NCBI RefSeq assembly: GCF_014647755.1 | Contig: NZ_BMPU01000001.1 | Coordinates: 682,001 to 746,000 of the forward strand | Direction: 5' to 3' | DNA: 64,000 nucleotides | From: Porphyromonas pasteri | GTDB lineage: Bacteria > Bacteroidota > Bacteroidia > Bacteroidales > Porphyromonadaceae | Part shown: piece by piece, positions 1 through 8,379 of the stretch | How the letters are laid out: every line of letters begins with the position of its first letter | How positions within the stretch are numbered: position 1 is the first letter of the stretch | Made by a program: the position numbers and the translations under genes | Notes under the pieces: model-generated | The model's input: only the letters and a program-made list of their open reading frames with translations | What the model was told of the DNA's origin: nothing | Database searches by the model: none

Positions 1-1226
1 TTGGGCTTGTCCTTGACGGGCTCTGGAGCCGTCTCGACAAGCATATTGTACTTCTCGATCGCCTCATCCTCTCGGCTACGCGTCTCCTTACCATCCTTAG
101 CGGGACGAGAAGCAGAGGCAGCACGATTGCGATAGCTCTTGCTATTCTGCAGGTCAAAGAGATGGAGCTCGTCGCGTGTAGCCCCCTTAACATCGCCCAT
201 CTTACGACGCACCTCTGCACGAGCCATGAAGCCTTCGGCAAAGATGGGGTAGCGCTTGAGGACGATATTGAGATCCTCGAGAGAGGAGCGAAGATTCCCT
301 AAGCGAAGATGTAGGAGCGCACGATTATAGCGTGCGATATAGTGATCGGGCTCGAGCTGCAGGAGCTTATCCCAGTCCTGAATAGCCAAGCTATACTCCC
401 CTACTTGCGTACGCAGTAGCGCACGATTATTGAGAGCCGCACGGTCATTCGGCTCAAGGCGTAGCCCTTCGGAATAGTCACTCATGGCCCCTCGCAGGTC
501 ATTGAGGTGATAGCGCATGATCGCTCTATTGACATAGAGGTTCGCATCACCTGCATCCTGAGCTAATACCCGATCCAGTGCACGGATGCTCGTCTTATAG
601 TCCTTGCGCTCAGCGGCTATCTGAGCACGGAGGAGGTGAGCTGGCAGATAGGTCGAGTCCTTCGCCAGCAGGTAGTCCACCTGCCGTGTAGCACTAACTG
701 TATCCTTGCGCTCAAGGGCTGACTGTGCTAAGATGCGATAAGCATCCTTGTTCTTAGGGTCGATCTCCAGCAGGCGCTGGGCAGCACTATCTGCCGCTGC
801 GTACCGCTTATCCTGCAGTAGGGCTATGGACAAGTTGTACTGAAGTCCCACATCTCGCGGGGAGAGCTCGAGTCCTCGACGGAAGTCCTCGACTGCAGGA
901 GTATACTCCTTCTGCGAGAAGCGAGCGATACCACGCAGGAGGTAGGCACGAGGGAAGATCGGGTTACGCTCAAGAGCCAGCGAAGCATCAGCCTCAGCAC
1001 CAGCGTAGTCATCGAGGTTGATCTTCGCCACAGCCCTATAAAAGTAGGGCTCAGCCATCCAGGGGCGCAAGCCGATGATCTGATTGAAGTACCCCATCGA
1101 GACGATATAGTCATTGAAGTAGATCGCATTGCGTCCGATCGAAAGCGCCTGCTCAACATCGATCTGCGCACGGAGCGTAGAGGCGGATAGGAGGAGGCCA
1201 AGGGCCGCAAGTGTGTACTTCTTCAT
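1..1226 (-). CDS. Tetratricopeptide repeat protein, exported (C-terminal part beyond window)
   Basis: The gene reads leftwards from an ATG at 1226 and stays open to base 1, so its C-terminus lies outside the window. The first 20 or so residues (MKKYTLAALGLLLSA...LRAQ) form a clear Sec signal peptide. The mature part is a run of roughly 34-residue helical repeats with TPR spacing (for example the A-Y-x-G-A-E-A-D-A and L-x-P-R-D-V patterns), so it is probably a periplasmic or outer-membrane-associated scaffold. It follows def by 63 bp and ruvX lies further upstream; the ruvX-def-TPR order is a familiar Bacteroidales cluster, in which the TPR gene usually precedes thrS (known context, not visible here). 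The exact partner or function cannot be told from the sequence. Confidence 0.85.
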   Translation of the reverse strand, partial: MKKYTLAALGLLLSASTLRAQIDVEQALSIGRNAIYFNDYIVSMGYFNQIIGLRPWMAEPYFYRAVAKINLDDYAGAEADASLALERNPIFPRAYLLRGIARFSQKEYTPAVEDFRRGLELSPRDVGLQYNLSIALLQDKRYAAADSAAQRLLEIDPKNKDAYRILAQSALERKDTVSATRQVDYLLAKDSTYLPAHLLRAQIAAERKDYKTSIRALDRVLAQDAGDANLYVNRAIMRYHLNDLRGAMSDYSEGLRLEPNDRAALNNRALLRTQVGEYSLAIQDWDKLLQLEPDHYIARYNRALLHLRLGNLRSSLEDLNIVLKRYPIFAEGFMARAEVRRKMGDVKGATRDELHLFDLQNSKSYRNRAASASRPAKDGKETRSREDEAIEKYNMLVETAPEPVKDKP

Positions 1227-1289
1227 ATAGCGTCTATCTCGTAGTATGGGAGTGAAGGCTGAGGCACGAGGAGCCCAACAGCCTAAGGA

Positions 1290-1856
1290 TTACTTACGCT
1301 TCTGTGGAGCGGTGACGACACGATAGTGTGCCGACACCTTACCCTTCTGCATATTGGCAAGCTTGCCCTTGATGAGCTGCTTGCGGATGGTCGCGATCTT
1401 ATCGATGAAGAGGACGCCCTCGATGTGGTCATACTCGTGCTGGATCACACGAGCGGCAAAGCCCGTGTAAGTCTCACGATGGGGCTGGAAGTCTGCATCC
1501 AGATACTCAATGGTGATCGTCGCTGGGCGCGTGACCTTTTCATTGATACCAGGGATGCTGAGGCAACCCTCATTCTCGGCGAGGGTCTCTTCACTACTCT
1601 CAACGATACGAGCATTGATGAAGGTCTGCTTGAGCCCCTTGCACTCGGGGAAGGTCTCTGCCATAGGATCGGCATCGATGACGAAGAGGCGGATAGCACG
1701 CCCGATCTGAGGGGCAGCCAAGCCGATACCATCAGAGAAATACATGGTCTCCCACATATCTTCAATGAGGGTACTCAGGCCTTCGTAGTCGGCAGTAATA
1801 TCTTGCCCGACCTCACGCAGGACGGGATGTCCATATATATATATAGGTAGCTTCAT
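1290..1856 (-). CDS. def: Peptide deformylase
   Basis: Removes the formyl group from the N-terminal methionine of new proteins in the cytoplasm; a metalloenzyme. The 188-residue product has all three family motifs in order: [10 protein letters not shown] (about residues 43-52), EGCLS with the metal-binding Cys98, and HEYDH with His140, catalytic Glu141 and His144. Length is normal. The start codon is the ATG at 1856, 21 bp after the ruvX stop, so it is probably co-transcribed with ruvX. Codons 5-8 lie in a (TA)n run of 13 bases at the 5' end of the gene. The methionyl-tRNA formyltransferase that makes its substrate is encoded at 37.5 kb in this window. Confidence 0.97.
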   Translation of the reverse strand: MKLPIYIYGHPVLREVGQDITADYEGLSTLIEDMWETMYFSDGIGLAAPQIGRAIRLFVIDADPMAETFPECKGLKQTFINARIVESSEETLAENEGCLSIPGINEKVTRPATITIEYLDADFQPHRETYTGFAARVIQHEYDHIEGVLFIDKIATIRKQLIKGKLANMQKGKVSAHYRVVTAPQKRK

Positions 1857-1877
1857 CGTAGGGATGATTAGGTGATA

Positions 1878-2324
1878 CTATTTGAATGGCAGGTGAATTT
1901 GCCCGAGACCATCACGGCTCTCAAGGTAGCTCTGTAGGATAATGACAGCGCTGACCTCATCGACGAGCCCTTTATCCTGCTCACGGCGCTTCTTACCAAT
2001 CCCCGCTTCACGTATAGCACGCTGCGCTAGGGTCGAGGTGAAGCGCTCATCTTGATACTCAATAGGGACAGAGGGCAAGGCCTTACGGAGCTTCTCTACA
2101 AAGGGGCGGATATACTTCATCGAGGCAGACTCCTCATTGTTCATCTGTCGGGGATAGCCGATGATGATGCGCTCCACAGACTCACGCTGCACGTAGTCCG
2201 TGACGAAGGCGAGGAGCTGATGCGTCGGGTGCGTCCCGAGCCCCCCCGGGGTGATCTGGAGGGGATCAGTGACTGCGACACCGCAGCGCTTCTGTCCGTA
2301 GTCAATAGCGAGTATTCGTCCCAT
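1878..2324 (-). CDS. ruvX: RuvX/YqgF-family Holliday junction resolvase-like protein
   Basis: RNase H-fold protein of the YqgF/RuvX family, proposed to act on Holliday junctions or in 16S pre-rRNA 5' maturation. The start used here is the ATG at 2324 (MGRILAIDYG...), giving 148 residues; an upstream in-frame TTG at 2336 lies inside the promoter -7 box and cannot be the natural start. Family motifs are the N-terminal DYGxKRCGVAVTDP strand with its acidic residue, the IIGYP segment, YQDERFTS with the second acid, and a C-terminal DEVSAVIILQSYL helix carrying the third. First gene of a likely ruvX-def-TPR transcript. The -7 box ends only nine bases before the ATG, so the message is nearly leaderless. 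Confidence 0.93.
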   Translation of the reverse strand: MGRILAIDYGQKRCGVAVTDPLQITPGGLGTHPTHQLLAFVTDYVQRESVERIIIGYPRQMNNEESASMKYIRPFVEKLRKALPSVPIEYQDERFTSTLAQRAIREAGIGKKRREQDKGLVDEVSAVIILQSYLESRDGLGQIHLPFK

Positions 2325-2333
2325 AGGTTCAGG

Positions 2334-2341
2334 CAAAGATA
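2334..2341 (-). promoter_or_regulatory. Promoter -7 box for ruvX operon
   Basis: TATCTTTG on the minus strand, a perfect match to the Bacteroidetes -7 consensus TAnnTTTG. It sits nine bases upstream of the ruvX ATG, so transcription should begin within about five bases of the start codon. Confidence 0.7.
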
Positions 2342-2392
2342 CGGAAAACTACCTGCTCTGCTCCTCACAAGCTCATCACCGGCGTAAAGCAA

Positions 2393-2429
2393 ACTGGCTC
2401 CCCCACCCATAAGAGGTGAGGGAGCCAGT
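2393..2429 (-). terminator. Terminator after the large lipoprotein gene
   Basis: Fifteen-base inverted repeat (2393-2407 with 2415-2429, ACTGGCTCCC.../...GGGAGCCAGT) with a seven-base loop, followed on the minus strand by TTTGCTTT. It lies between the lipoprotein stop at 2451 and the ruvX promoter. Confidence 0.8.
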
Positions 2430-2450
2430 CGATGAGTTAGCCGAAGTAGA

Positions 2451-4850
2451 TTACTTGATGGCCTTCTTTGAGAAGAGGCGGATATAAGCCTTCAGCTTGC
2501 TTTGGTCTGCGGCAGAGTAAGGCTCGCCCTTCGCGTTAGCGACGACACCTACACCCAGAGGACCTCGGTTAGCTGAGACATCCTCACCGTAGAAGTACAT
2601 CCAAGTAGGCTCAGTAGCACCAGCGACCCAGTAGAAGAGTGAGTTTCGAGACCCATTCACCGAGCTATTGTTTGTATCCTGTACACCATCATACTGGTAT
2701 CCAGCAAGTGACAGCTCACGCACGGTATCGTCAACCTCAGCCGTATAAACGAAGGGTTTGGCTGCTGAAGCATTCCAAACTAACCAAGTGATATCCCAAG
2801 AGTAGTTGACACTCCACCCACCTCTATAGGGTCGATGGAAGGCTGGTCCCAAATAGCGCGAATAGATGGTGAGTTTCTGATGGGTGGGATCAAAGTCATA
2901 GGCATTAGCAGTGAGGAACTGCTGTCCCTGCCCCCAACCTATAATGGAATAGTTCCCCGCTATAGATCTCCCAGCACCACCAACAGGGAAGAAATAGGTA
3001 GAGAAGTAGAGATCCTTATTAGGGGCATCCGTAGCGTACAGCAGAGGCTTCTTCGTATCACCGACGATATAGGGAATCTGCATTTCCTCTGGGATGCTGA
3101 TAGAAGCAAAGTTACGAGACTTACCAGAGAGGGCAGGATCGAGACCAGCTCTAGCTGCCGGGGTATAGGACTCCTCTCCACTCAAGACTAATGGGTACGT
3201 TCGAATAAATTCTCCGCCCGGAATATACCCATACTTTGGTGAGTTGAATGACTTTGCAGGCGAATTAGCCGAAGAACGCGTGTAGAGGTAATGCTTAAAG
3301 GTGAAGCCTCCCTCTAAATAAGGATTGTCGGGCTGCTTACCAGGGAAGATGGACGCCCAATTGTGCAGAGCAGGTAATACCTGATCACCACTGATACTGG
3401 TCGTAGCTACTTCATCATAGGCATGATAGCCCGCCTTATCCTCCTTCTCCATAAAGTCGAGGAAGGTATAAATCTTCGTCTGGTAGCCGACCAAACGCAA
3501 TGTCTGACCGCTAAGGGCCGTAGAAGAGAGGCGGAAGGCACCTGCAGGGAAATTACGCGTCAGAAGAGGCTTACGAATGAGCGCCTTAGGGAGGACAACA
3601 GCTCCAGCAGCAGTATTAGGCTGATTGTACTCAAGCCCCGTACGGTTAGCATCATAGAGGAGGACGTGCATGATACCACCACGACTCTGCTCCGTAGTAC
3701 GCCCTACATTGGCCGTAGCATTCGTAGCTGTGACCGTCTCAGGCATAGCCCAGATGAGGTAGTACTTAGAGGACTTAGCACCTGTAGCAATATCCTCCTT
3801 ATCCTTGACCCAGAAGTCAGTATAGTTAGGGAAAGGGAGTGACCAGCCAAAGCCCTGATTCGTATTTGCTGAATCGAGGAGAGCCGAACCATCGGCACGA
3901 AGACCTGTCCAAGTAGATGCGAGATCCTCCGATGAGCGGACGTTGGCATCAGAGAAGTCATACTTACCACGGAAGGCAAGCATATTCGTGAGGATACGGA
4001 GCCCCGCCAGCTTGATGTCGGTGAAGTTCTCATTCTTGATCTCAAGTCGGAGAAGCGTCCCCTGAGGGCGAAGGGTGAAGCGGCTACCGAAGATGATAGC
4101 ATTGTTGCCACCTGCCTTATTGACGAAGTCTCCATCCGCGAGCGTGATCCACTGTGAGAAGAAGGGTACGTCGAGCGTCACCTTCTCTTCATCCGTATAG
4201 CTATCTCCCTTAGTAGACTTAGTGATCCCCTTGAGGTTCCATTTATTCTGGGCACTAAAGCGATCAATACCCTGGTCTGACTGCGAATCATCGGAGTACT
4301 TCACAGACTCGAGGTTATTGGGGTCGAAGGCCAATGTGCTACCACTGCGCTTACCACCGATGACCAGAGCTACGCTCCAAGTACCCTTAGTAAAGTCAGT
4401 ACCAGCCTTTGCATTCACAGGCGAGCCACCAGCCTTTGTGTGTAGATACACACGGTCGGCGGGGACAGCAGAGCCATCAGGATAAGAGGTACGACGCTCC
4501 ATCGTGATCTCGCCAACCGTGACAGGCTGAGAAGAATCCGTTGAGCGAAGAATGACCGTAGCCTTAATGTCTCCCTTTACCGAGGAGAGGTCAAGGTGAG
4601 AGGAAGTCGTCGTAGTACCCCCGTTCGTCTCATCGTAGACGACGTAGTCAAAGGCACGACCTGACTGGGTCTTCTGCCCCTGCTCCAAAGAGGTATCACG
4701 GAACTGTTCGGCCCCGAAGTTCAGCATGACCTCTACACCTGGGCCCTCGGGTGTAGTGGCTTCATGAGCTAGTCGATCGCTATCATCCTGGCTACAGGAA
4801 GCGAGGAGAGTGCCGAAGAGACCAGCAAGTAAGAGAAGTTTTTTCAACAT
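2451..4850 (-). CDS. Large surface lipoprotein, fimbrillin-like features, function unknown
   Basis: A 799-residue protein with a lipoprotein signal: basic N-terminus, hydrophobic stretch and the lipobox LLASC with the acylated Cys at about residue 19, followed by Ser-Gln-Asp-Asp. The mature protein is rich in Ser, Thr, Gly, Tyr and Trp, has many predicted short beta segments and no transmembrane helix, and ends in a charged helix (KLKAYIRLFSKK), not in a type IX sorting domain. The overall look (Cys-anchored, beta-rich, aromatic-rich C-terminal half) resembles large fimbrium-associated or Mfa/Fim-like Bacteroidales lipoproteins, but I do not recognise a specific family. It is monocistronic, with its own consensus promoter, a leader of roughly 170 bases and a strong terminator. 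Likely surface exposed; role in adhesion is inference. Confidence 0.75.
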   Translation of the reverse strand: MLKKLLLLAGLFGTLLASCSQDDSDRLAHEATTPEGPGVEVMLNFGAEQFRDTSLEQGQKTQSGRAFDYVVYDETNGGTTTTSSHLDLSSVKGDIKATVILRSTDSSQPVTVGEITMERRTSYPDGSAVPADRVYLHTKAGGSPVNAKAGTDFTKGTWSVALVIGGKRSGSTLAFDPNNLESVKYSDDSQSDQGIDRFSAQNKWNLKGITKSTKGDSYTDEEKVTLDVPFFSQWITLADGDFVNKAGGNNAIIFGSRFTLRPQGTLLRLEIKNENFTDIKLAGLRILTNMLAFRGKYDFSDANVRSSEDLASTWTGLRADGSALLDSANTNQGFGWSLPFPNYTDFWVKDKEDIATGAKSSKYYLIWAMPETVTATNATANVGRTTEQSRGGIMHVLLYDANRTGLEYNQPNTAAGAVVLPKALIRKPLLTRNFPAGAFRLSSTALSGQTLRLVGYQTKIYTFLDFMEKEDKAGYHAYDEVATTSISGDQVLPALHNWASIFPGKQPDNPYLEGGFTFKHYLYTRSSANSPAKSFNSPKYGYIPGGEFIRTYPLVLSGEESYTPAARAGLDPALSGKSRNFASISIPEEMQIPYIVGDTKKPLLYATDAPNKDLYFSTYFFPVGGAGRSIAGNYSIIGWGQGQQFLTANAYDFDPTHQKLTIYSRYLGPAFHRPYRGGWSVNYSWDITWLVWNASAAKPFVYTAEVDDTVRELSLAGYQYDGVQDTNNSSVNGSRNSLFYWVAGATEPTWMYFYGEDVSANRGPLGVGVVANAKGEPYSAADQSKLKAYIRLFSKKAIK

Positions 4851-4889
4851 AAAGTCGTGATAAATTTCAAAAATTGTGTTCAGGATATC

Positions 4890-4926
4890 GTGCTGAGCTG
4901 CTTGAGTGAAGATTGACGCTCAGCAC
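4890..4926 (-). other. Hairpin in the long 5' leader of the lipoprotein gene
   Basis: A perfect 9-base inverted repeat, GTGCTGAGC (4890-4898) and GCTCAGCAC (4918-4926), lies in the transcribed leader between the promoter at 5024-5055 and the ATG at 4850. A further CTCAGCAC copy (4928-4935) could pair with the same left arm, giving two alternative hairpins. No U-tract follows, so it is not a simple terminator. Confidence 0.35.
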
Positions 4927-5023
4927 ACTCAGCACTACAACTATTTATAGATCCATGCGGGCGTAGTGCGATCGTGGCTTCTGGGTCTAAAAGGCTCAGA
5001 TGCACAAGAATCCAATTCACCTG

Positions 5024-5055
5024 CAAAGATAATATATTATAAAAATATACTCCAA
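5024..5055 (-). promoter_or_regulatory. Promoter of the large lipoprotein gene (-33 TTG, -7 TATCTTTG)
   Basis: On the minus strand TTG (5055-5053) is followed by a 21-base AT-only-like spacer and then TATCTTTG (5031-5024), matching the Bacteroidetes promoter consensus in both boxes and spacing. It predicts a leader of about 170 bases before the ATG at 4850. Confidence 0.75.
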
Positions 5056-5251
5056 TAGACTCCGACTATTAAGTAATAAACACGATACGTTAAACATCAT
5101 TAAAAAGGCGAATATACAGGCCTGAAATAAGCACCAGTCTCCAGCTTAGTCCACACCCGAATGCGTGCCGAGGAAACGATAGCAAGCCAAGATGCAGCAG
5201 GCTCCCATTAGTGGGTTCTTTTCTCCGTGATAGAGCGAAGGGCTCGTCCTA

Positions 5252-5460
5252 TCACAGATATTTTTCTTATCCCCCAAAGGGGAAAGCAGTATTCTCGTGA
5301 GGCAAAAGCTGCTTCCCGCAGTGGTGCTTCCTCATCCATGCACGTAGTCTTAAAGACCTAGCACATAAACCCTAAAATCCACGTACGTAGATCTAAGATC
5401 CACGCACGTAGATCGAGTTTATCTGCCATTCGTCCGACACTTTTACTCGTGATCGGAGGA
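5252..5460 (+). repeat. Dispersed intergenic element, copy A (diverged)
   Basis: This stretch aligns along its length with the better-preserved copies at 19.9, 51.5 and 62.9 kb. Shared blocks are TATTTTTCTTAT, the imperfect hairpin around TTCTCGTGA, GCACGTAGTCTTAAAGACC, two CCACGTACGTAGAT-like palindromes about 21 bp apart, and TTATCTGCC-TCGTCC-ACACTTTTA. Copy A is the most diverged and has no clear 22-bp array beside it. It is immediately preceded by a GTGATAG (5227-5233)/CTATCAC (5249-5255) inverted repeat. Bases 5056-5226, between the lipoprotein promoter and this copy, hold nothing else that I recognise. Confidence 0.7.
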
Positions 5461-5603
5461 AGGCATTCTACTACTGCCCCCAGATTTTTCTCCGAAGAAA
5501 CGAACCGCCTAATAGCACGGCTACGCGACGTAACACCTACCGAATAGAATGCCCACTATATCAAAAGCCTTAAAGAGACCCTTCTTCTCTCGGGGGAAAG
5601 ACG

Positions 5604-5611
5604 TATCTTTG
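5604..5611 (+). promoter_or_regulatory. Promoter -7 box for the SIS-domain isomerase
   Basis: TATCTTTG, a perfect -7 box, 30 bases before the ATG at 5642. It lies inside the longest possible reading frame, which shows that the upstream ATG at 5549 is not used. Confidence 0.7.
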
Positions 5612-5641
5612 TGGAAGAGAAAAAGTTTTGCCACGAGCGAC

Positions 5642-6268
5642 ATGTCTAAGCAATATACTATCCCTGAGATCCTCAGCGCTGAGATCGAAGCGCTACGTAC
5701 CATCCCACAAGAAAATGACTACGAAGCAGCTATCCGCCTGATCCTGGAGCACGTGCATCAGGGTGGCGGTCGCCTCATCACCTCGGGTATGGGGAAGGCT
5801 GGACAGATCGCTCACAACATCGCGACGACCTTCAGCTCTACGGGGACGCCCGCTTACTTCCTCCATCCGAGCGAAGCACAGCATGGCGACCTGGGGATGG
5901 TCTGTGAGAGTGATGTGATGCTCTTGATCAGCAATTCAGGCAAGACACGCGAGGTACTGGAGCTTGTCGCCCTCACACGGCGCATGTACCCCCGCCTACC
6001 CTTCATCCTCATCACGGGTAATAGCGAGAGTCCACTCTCTCAGCTCGTCGACGTCACCCTCTCCACGGGCAACCCTGCAGAGGTATGCCCTCTGGGGCTG
6101 ACGCCGACGACGAGTACCACAGTGATGACGGTGCTCGGTGACCTCTTGGTAGTGAGCGTGATGCAGCGCATCGGCTTCACCTACCACGACTACTCACTGC
6201 GCCACCATGGTGGCTACCTCGGGGACAAGAGCCGCGAGCTCGTCTCTCCCGAGACAGAGAAGAAGTAG
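5642..6268 (+). CDS. SIS-domain sugar-phosphate isomerase (KpsF/GutQ-type, no CBS domains)
   Basis: Probable D-arabinose-5-phosphate isomerase, which interconverts ribulose-5-P and arabinose-5-P, the first step toward Kdo for lipopolysaccharide. The 208-residue product starts at MSKQYTIPEI and consists of a single SIS fold: TSGMGKAGQIA, FLHPSEAQHGDLGM, the phosphate-binding ISNSGKTREV, and the C-terminal LTPTTSTTVM segment are all KpsF hallmarks. E. coli KdsD and GutQ are about 320-330 residues because of two C-terminal CBS domains; these are absent here, as in the short Bacteroides-type enzymes. The start was chosen because the promoter -7 box at 5604-5611 lies within the 31-codon upstream extension. 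Ends 196 bp before the helicase gene. A hexulose-phosphate isomerase role is a less likely alternative. Confidence 0.85.
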   Translation: MSKQYTIPEILSAEIEALRTIPQENDYEAAIRLILEHVHQGGGRLITSGMGKAGQIAHNIATTFSSTGTPAYFLHPSEAQHGDLGMVCESDVMLLISNSGKTREVLELVALTRRMYPRLPFILITGNSESPLSQLVDVTLSTGNPAEVCPLGLTPTTSTTVMTVLGDLLVVSVMQRIGFTYHDYSLRHHGGYLGDKSRELVSPETEKK

Positions 6269-6464
6269 TCTCCGCCGCAGGGCGCCCACGCACAGCTCGG
6301 GAGAGCTGGACGCATTCCGATGGGCCTCCCGCACTCTATTTTTTATAATTAATTTATGTATGCACTCATCGAGGTCAGGCTGATGGACTTCACCGCAGAG
6401 CATACGTCCACGATCCCTCTACCCCTCACGGGGCGGACGGATGCTTACTTATCAGTTACATTAG

Positions 6465-8285
6465 ATGACATTCGAAGAATTAGGGGTAAGTGCCCCTATC
6501 TGCCAAGCCGTTCGTGAGCTTGGCTATGAACAGCCCATGCCTGTGCAAGAGGCTGTGATCCCTTACCTCTTAGGTGCCCCCATTGACCTCATCGCCCTAG
6601 CCCAGACGGGGACGGGGAAGACGGCAGCCTTTGGCCTACCCCTCCTGCAGAACGTGGAGCGAAGCCTTCAGGCTCAGCCCAACGATGGCGTCGCTACACC
6701 GCGCGCCCTCGTCCTCTGCCCTACCCGCGAGCTCTGTCTGCAGATCGCTGACGACCTCACGGCCTATAGCAAGTACCTCCCCTCGGTACGCATCCTCCCC
6801 GTCTATGGTGGCTCCTCTATCGAGGCACAGATACGCACGCTTCGCCGTGGTGTAGAGGTCATCGTCGCCACCCCAGGTCGTCTCATCGACCTCATGGAGC
6901 GTGGAGCAGCCAGCCTTGACAGCATCGAGACGGTCGTCCTCGACGAAGCTGACGAGATGCTGACGATGGGCTTCTCTGAGAGCCTCCAGACGATCCTCGC
7001 TGAAGTACCCAAGGAGCGTCACCTCCTACTCTTCTCTGCCACGATGCCCCGTGAGATCAGCTCTATCGCCGCCTCCTACATGCACCAGCCCAAGGAGATC
7101 ATCGTCGGGACGAAGAACGAGGGGAACAAGAATATCCGCCACTACTACTACGTCGTATCGGCACGTCACAAGTACCTTGCTCTGAAGCGTATCGCCGACT
7201 ACTATCCCGATATCTACGGCATCATCTTCTGCCGCACGCGTCGTGAGACTCAGGAGATCGCTGACCAGCTCATCCGTGATGGGTACAATGCTGATGCCCT
7301 ACACGGCGAACTCTCGCAGGCTCAGCGTGACTACGTGATGCAGAAGTTCCGCATCCGCAATCTTCAGCTCCTCGTCGCTACCGACGTAGCAGCTCGCGGG
7401 CTGGACGTGAACGACCTCACGCACGTCATCCACTACGGCCTGCCCGATGATATAGAGAGCTATACCCACCGCAGTGGTCGTACAGCACGTGCCGGTAAGA
7501 TGGGTATCTCCATCGCTATCTGCCACAGCCGTGAGCGTGGTCGCCTGCGTGACATCGAGCGCATCTCGCATGCCACCATCGAGCGCAAGCACCTCCCTAC
7601 GGGTCAAGCCATCTGCGAGAAGCAGCTCTTCCATCTGGCCGATCGCATCGAGCGTGTCGAGCTCACCGAGGACACGACGCTTGACACTGTCCTCCCTGAG
7701 CTGGTCCGTAAGCTCGACTGGATCGACCGCGAGGAGCTTGTACGCCGACTGATGCTCCTCGAGCACCGCCGCCTACTCGACTATTACGAGAGCGAAGAGA
7801 CGATCGAGGAGGCTGATGACAAGGGCCGCCTCTCGGGCGAAGCCAAGGAAGGTAAGAAGCGTGATAAGCGCAATGCCGTAGCTGAGGAAGGGATGAAACG
7901 CCTCTTCATCAACTTCGGTAAGCTCGACCGTATGTTCCCCAACAAGCTCATTGAGCTGATCAACAAGTGCGTCCCAGGACGCGTGAAGATCGGCAAGATC
8001 GACCTGCTCCCACGCTTTGCCTTCTTCGAGGTAGAGGAAGCTGATGCTCAGGAGGTCATCCGCTCGATGAGTAGCTACGAGGTCGATGGTCGCCGCATCG
8101 CCGTCGACTATGCCGATGCCATGGGCAGTGGCGATGGCAAGAAGGAGCGTCGTAGCCGTCGCAATCAAGACTTTGCTCCCGAGCGCAAGTCCTACCGCAA
8201 GGGTAGTAAGAGTAGCGAGGGTGCCTTCGACAAGTATAAGGGTGGTAAGTCCTCGAAGGGTGGTAAGAAGAAAAACCGCTGGTAA
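6465..8285 (+). CDS. deaD: DEAD-box ATP-dependent RNA helicase (DeaD/CsdA-like)
   Basis: ATP-dependent RNA unwinding, probably in ribosome assembly and mRNA turnover in the cytoplasm. The 606-residue protein has the Q motif, Walker A AQTGTGKT (46-53), PTREL (about 87-91), TPGR (137-140), DEAD (161-164), SAT (192-194), and in the second RecA domain ARGLD and HRSGRTARAG. After about residue 450 comes an acidic/basic linker and then a DbpA-type RNA-binding domain (GRVKIGKIDLLPRFAFFEV...). The extreme C-terminus is a low-complexity basic tail rich in Gly, Ser and Lys ending GGKKKNRW. Length and domain order match Bacteroidetes DeaD proteins. It stands alone on the strand with no clear -7 box upstream. 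Confidence 0.95.
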   Translation: MTFEELGVSAPICQAVRELGYEQPMPVQEAVIPYLLGAPIDLIALAQTGTGKTAAFGLPLLQNVERSLQAQPNDGVATPRALVLCPTRELCLQIADDLTAYSKYLPSVRILPVYGGSSIEAQIRTLRRGVEVIVATPGRLIDLMERGAASLDSIETVVLDEADEMLTMGFSESLQTILAEVPKERHLLLFSATMPREISSIAASYMHQPKEIIVGTKNEGNKNIRHYYYVVSARHKYLALKRIADYYPDIYGIIFCRTRRETQEIADQLIRDGYNADALHGELSQAQRDYVMQKFRIRNLQLLVATDVAARGLDVNDLTHVIHYGLPDDIESYTHRSGRTARAGKMGISIAICHSRERGRLRDIERISHATIERKHLPTGQAICEKQLFHLADRIERVELTEDTTLDTVLPELVRKLDWIDREELVRRLMLLEHRRLLDYYESEETIEEADDKGRLSGEAKEGKKRDKRNAVAEEGMKRLFINFGKLDRMFPNKLIELINKCVPGRVKIGKIDLLPRFAFFEVEEADAQEVIRSMSSYEVDGRRIAVDYADAMGSGDGKKERRSRRNQDFAPERKSYRKGSKSSEGAFDKYKGGKSSKGGKKKNRW

Positions 8286-8379
8286 GCGGTGTATATCATC
8301 TATAGTCCTTCTCTCCGTTATAGATACATCATGGTAGAGAGCATTCTACCGCTGTATATTTAATGCACACGAACGAATT

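Noticed and set aside
1829-1846. (TA)n run of about 13 bases at the 5' end of def as a phase-variation switch
   Set aside because: def is expected to be essential, the tract is short and encodes a plausible IYIY segment; switching it off would be lethal.
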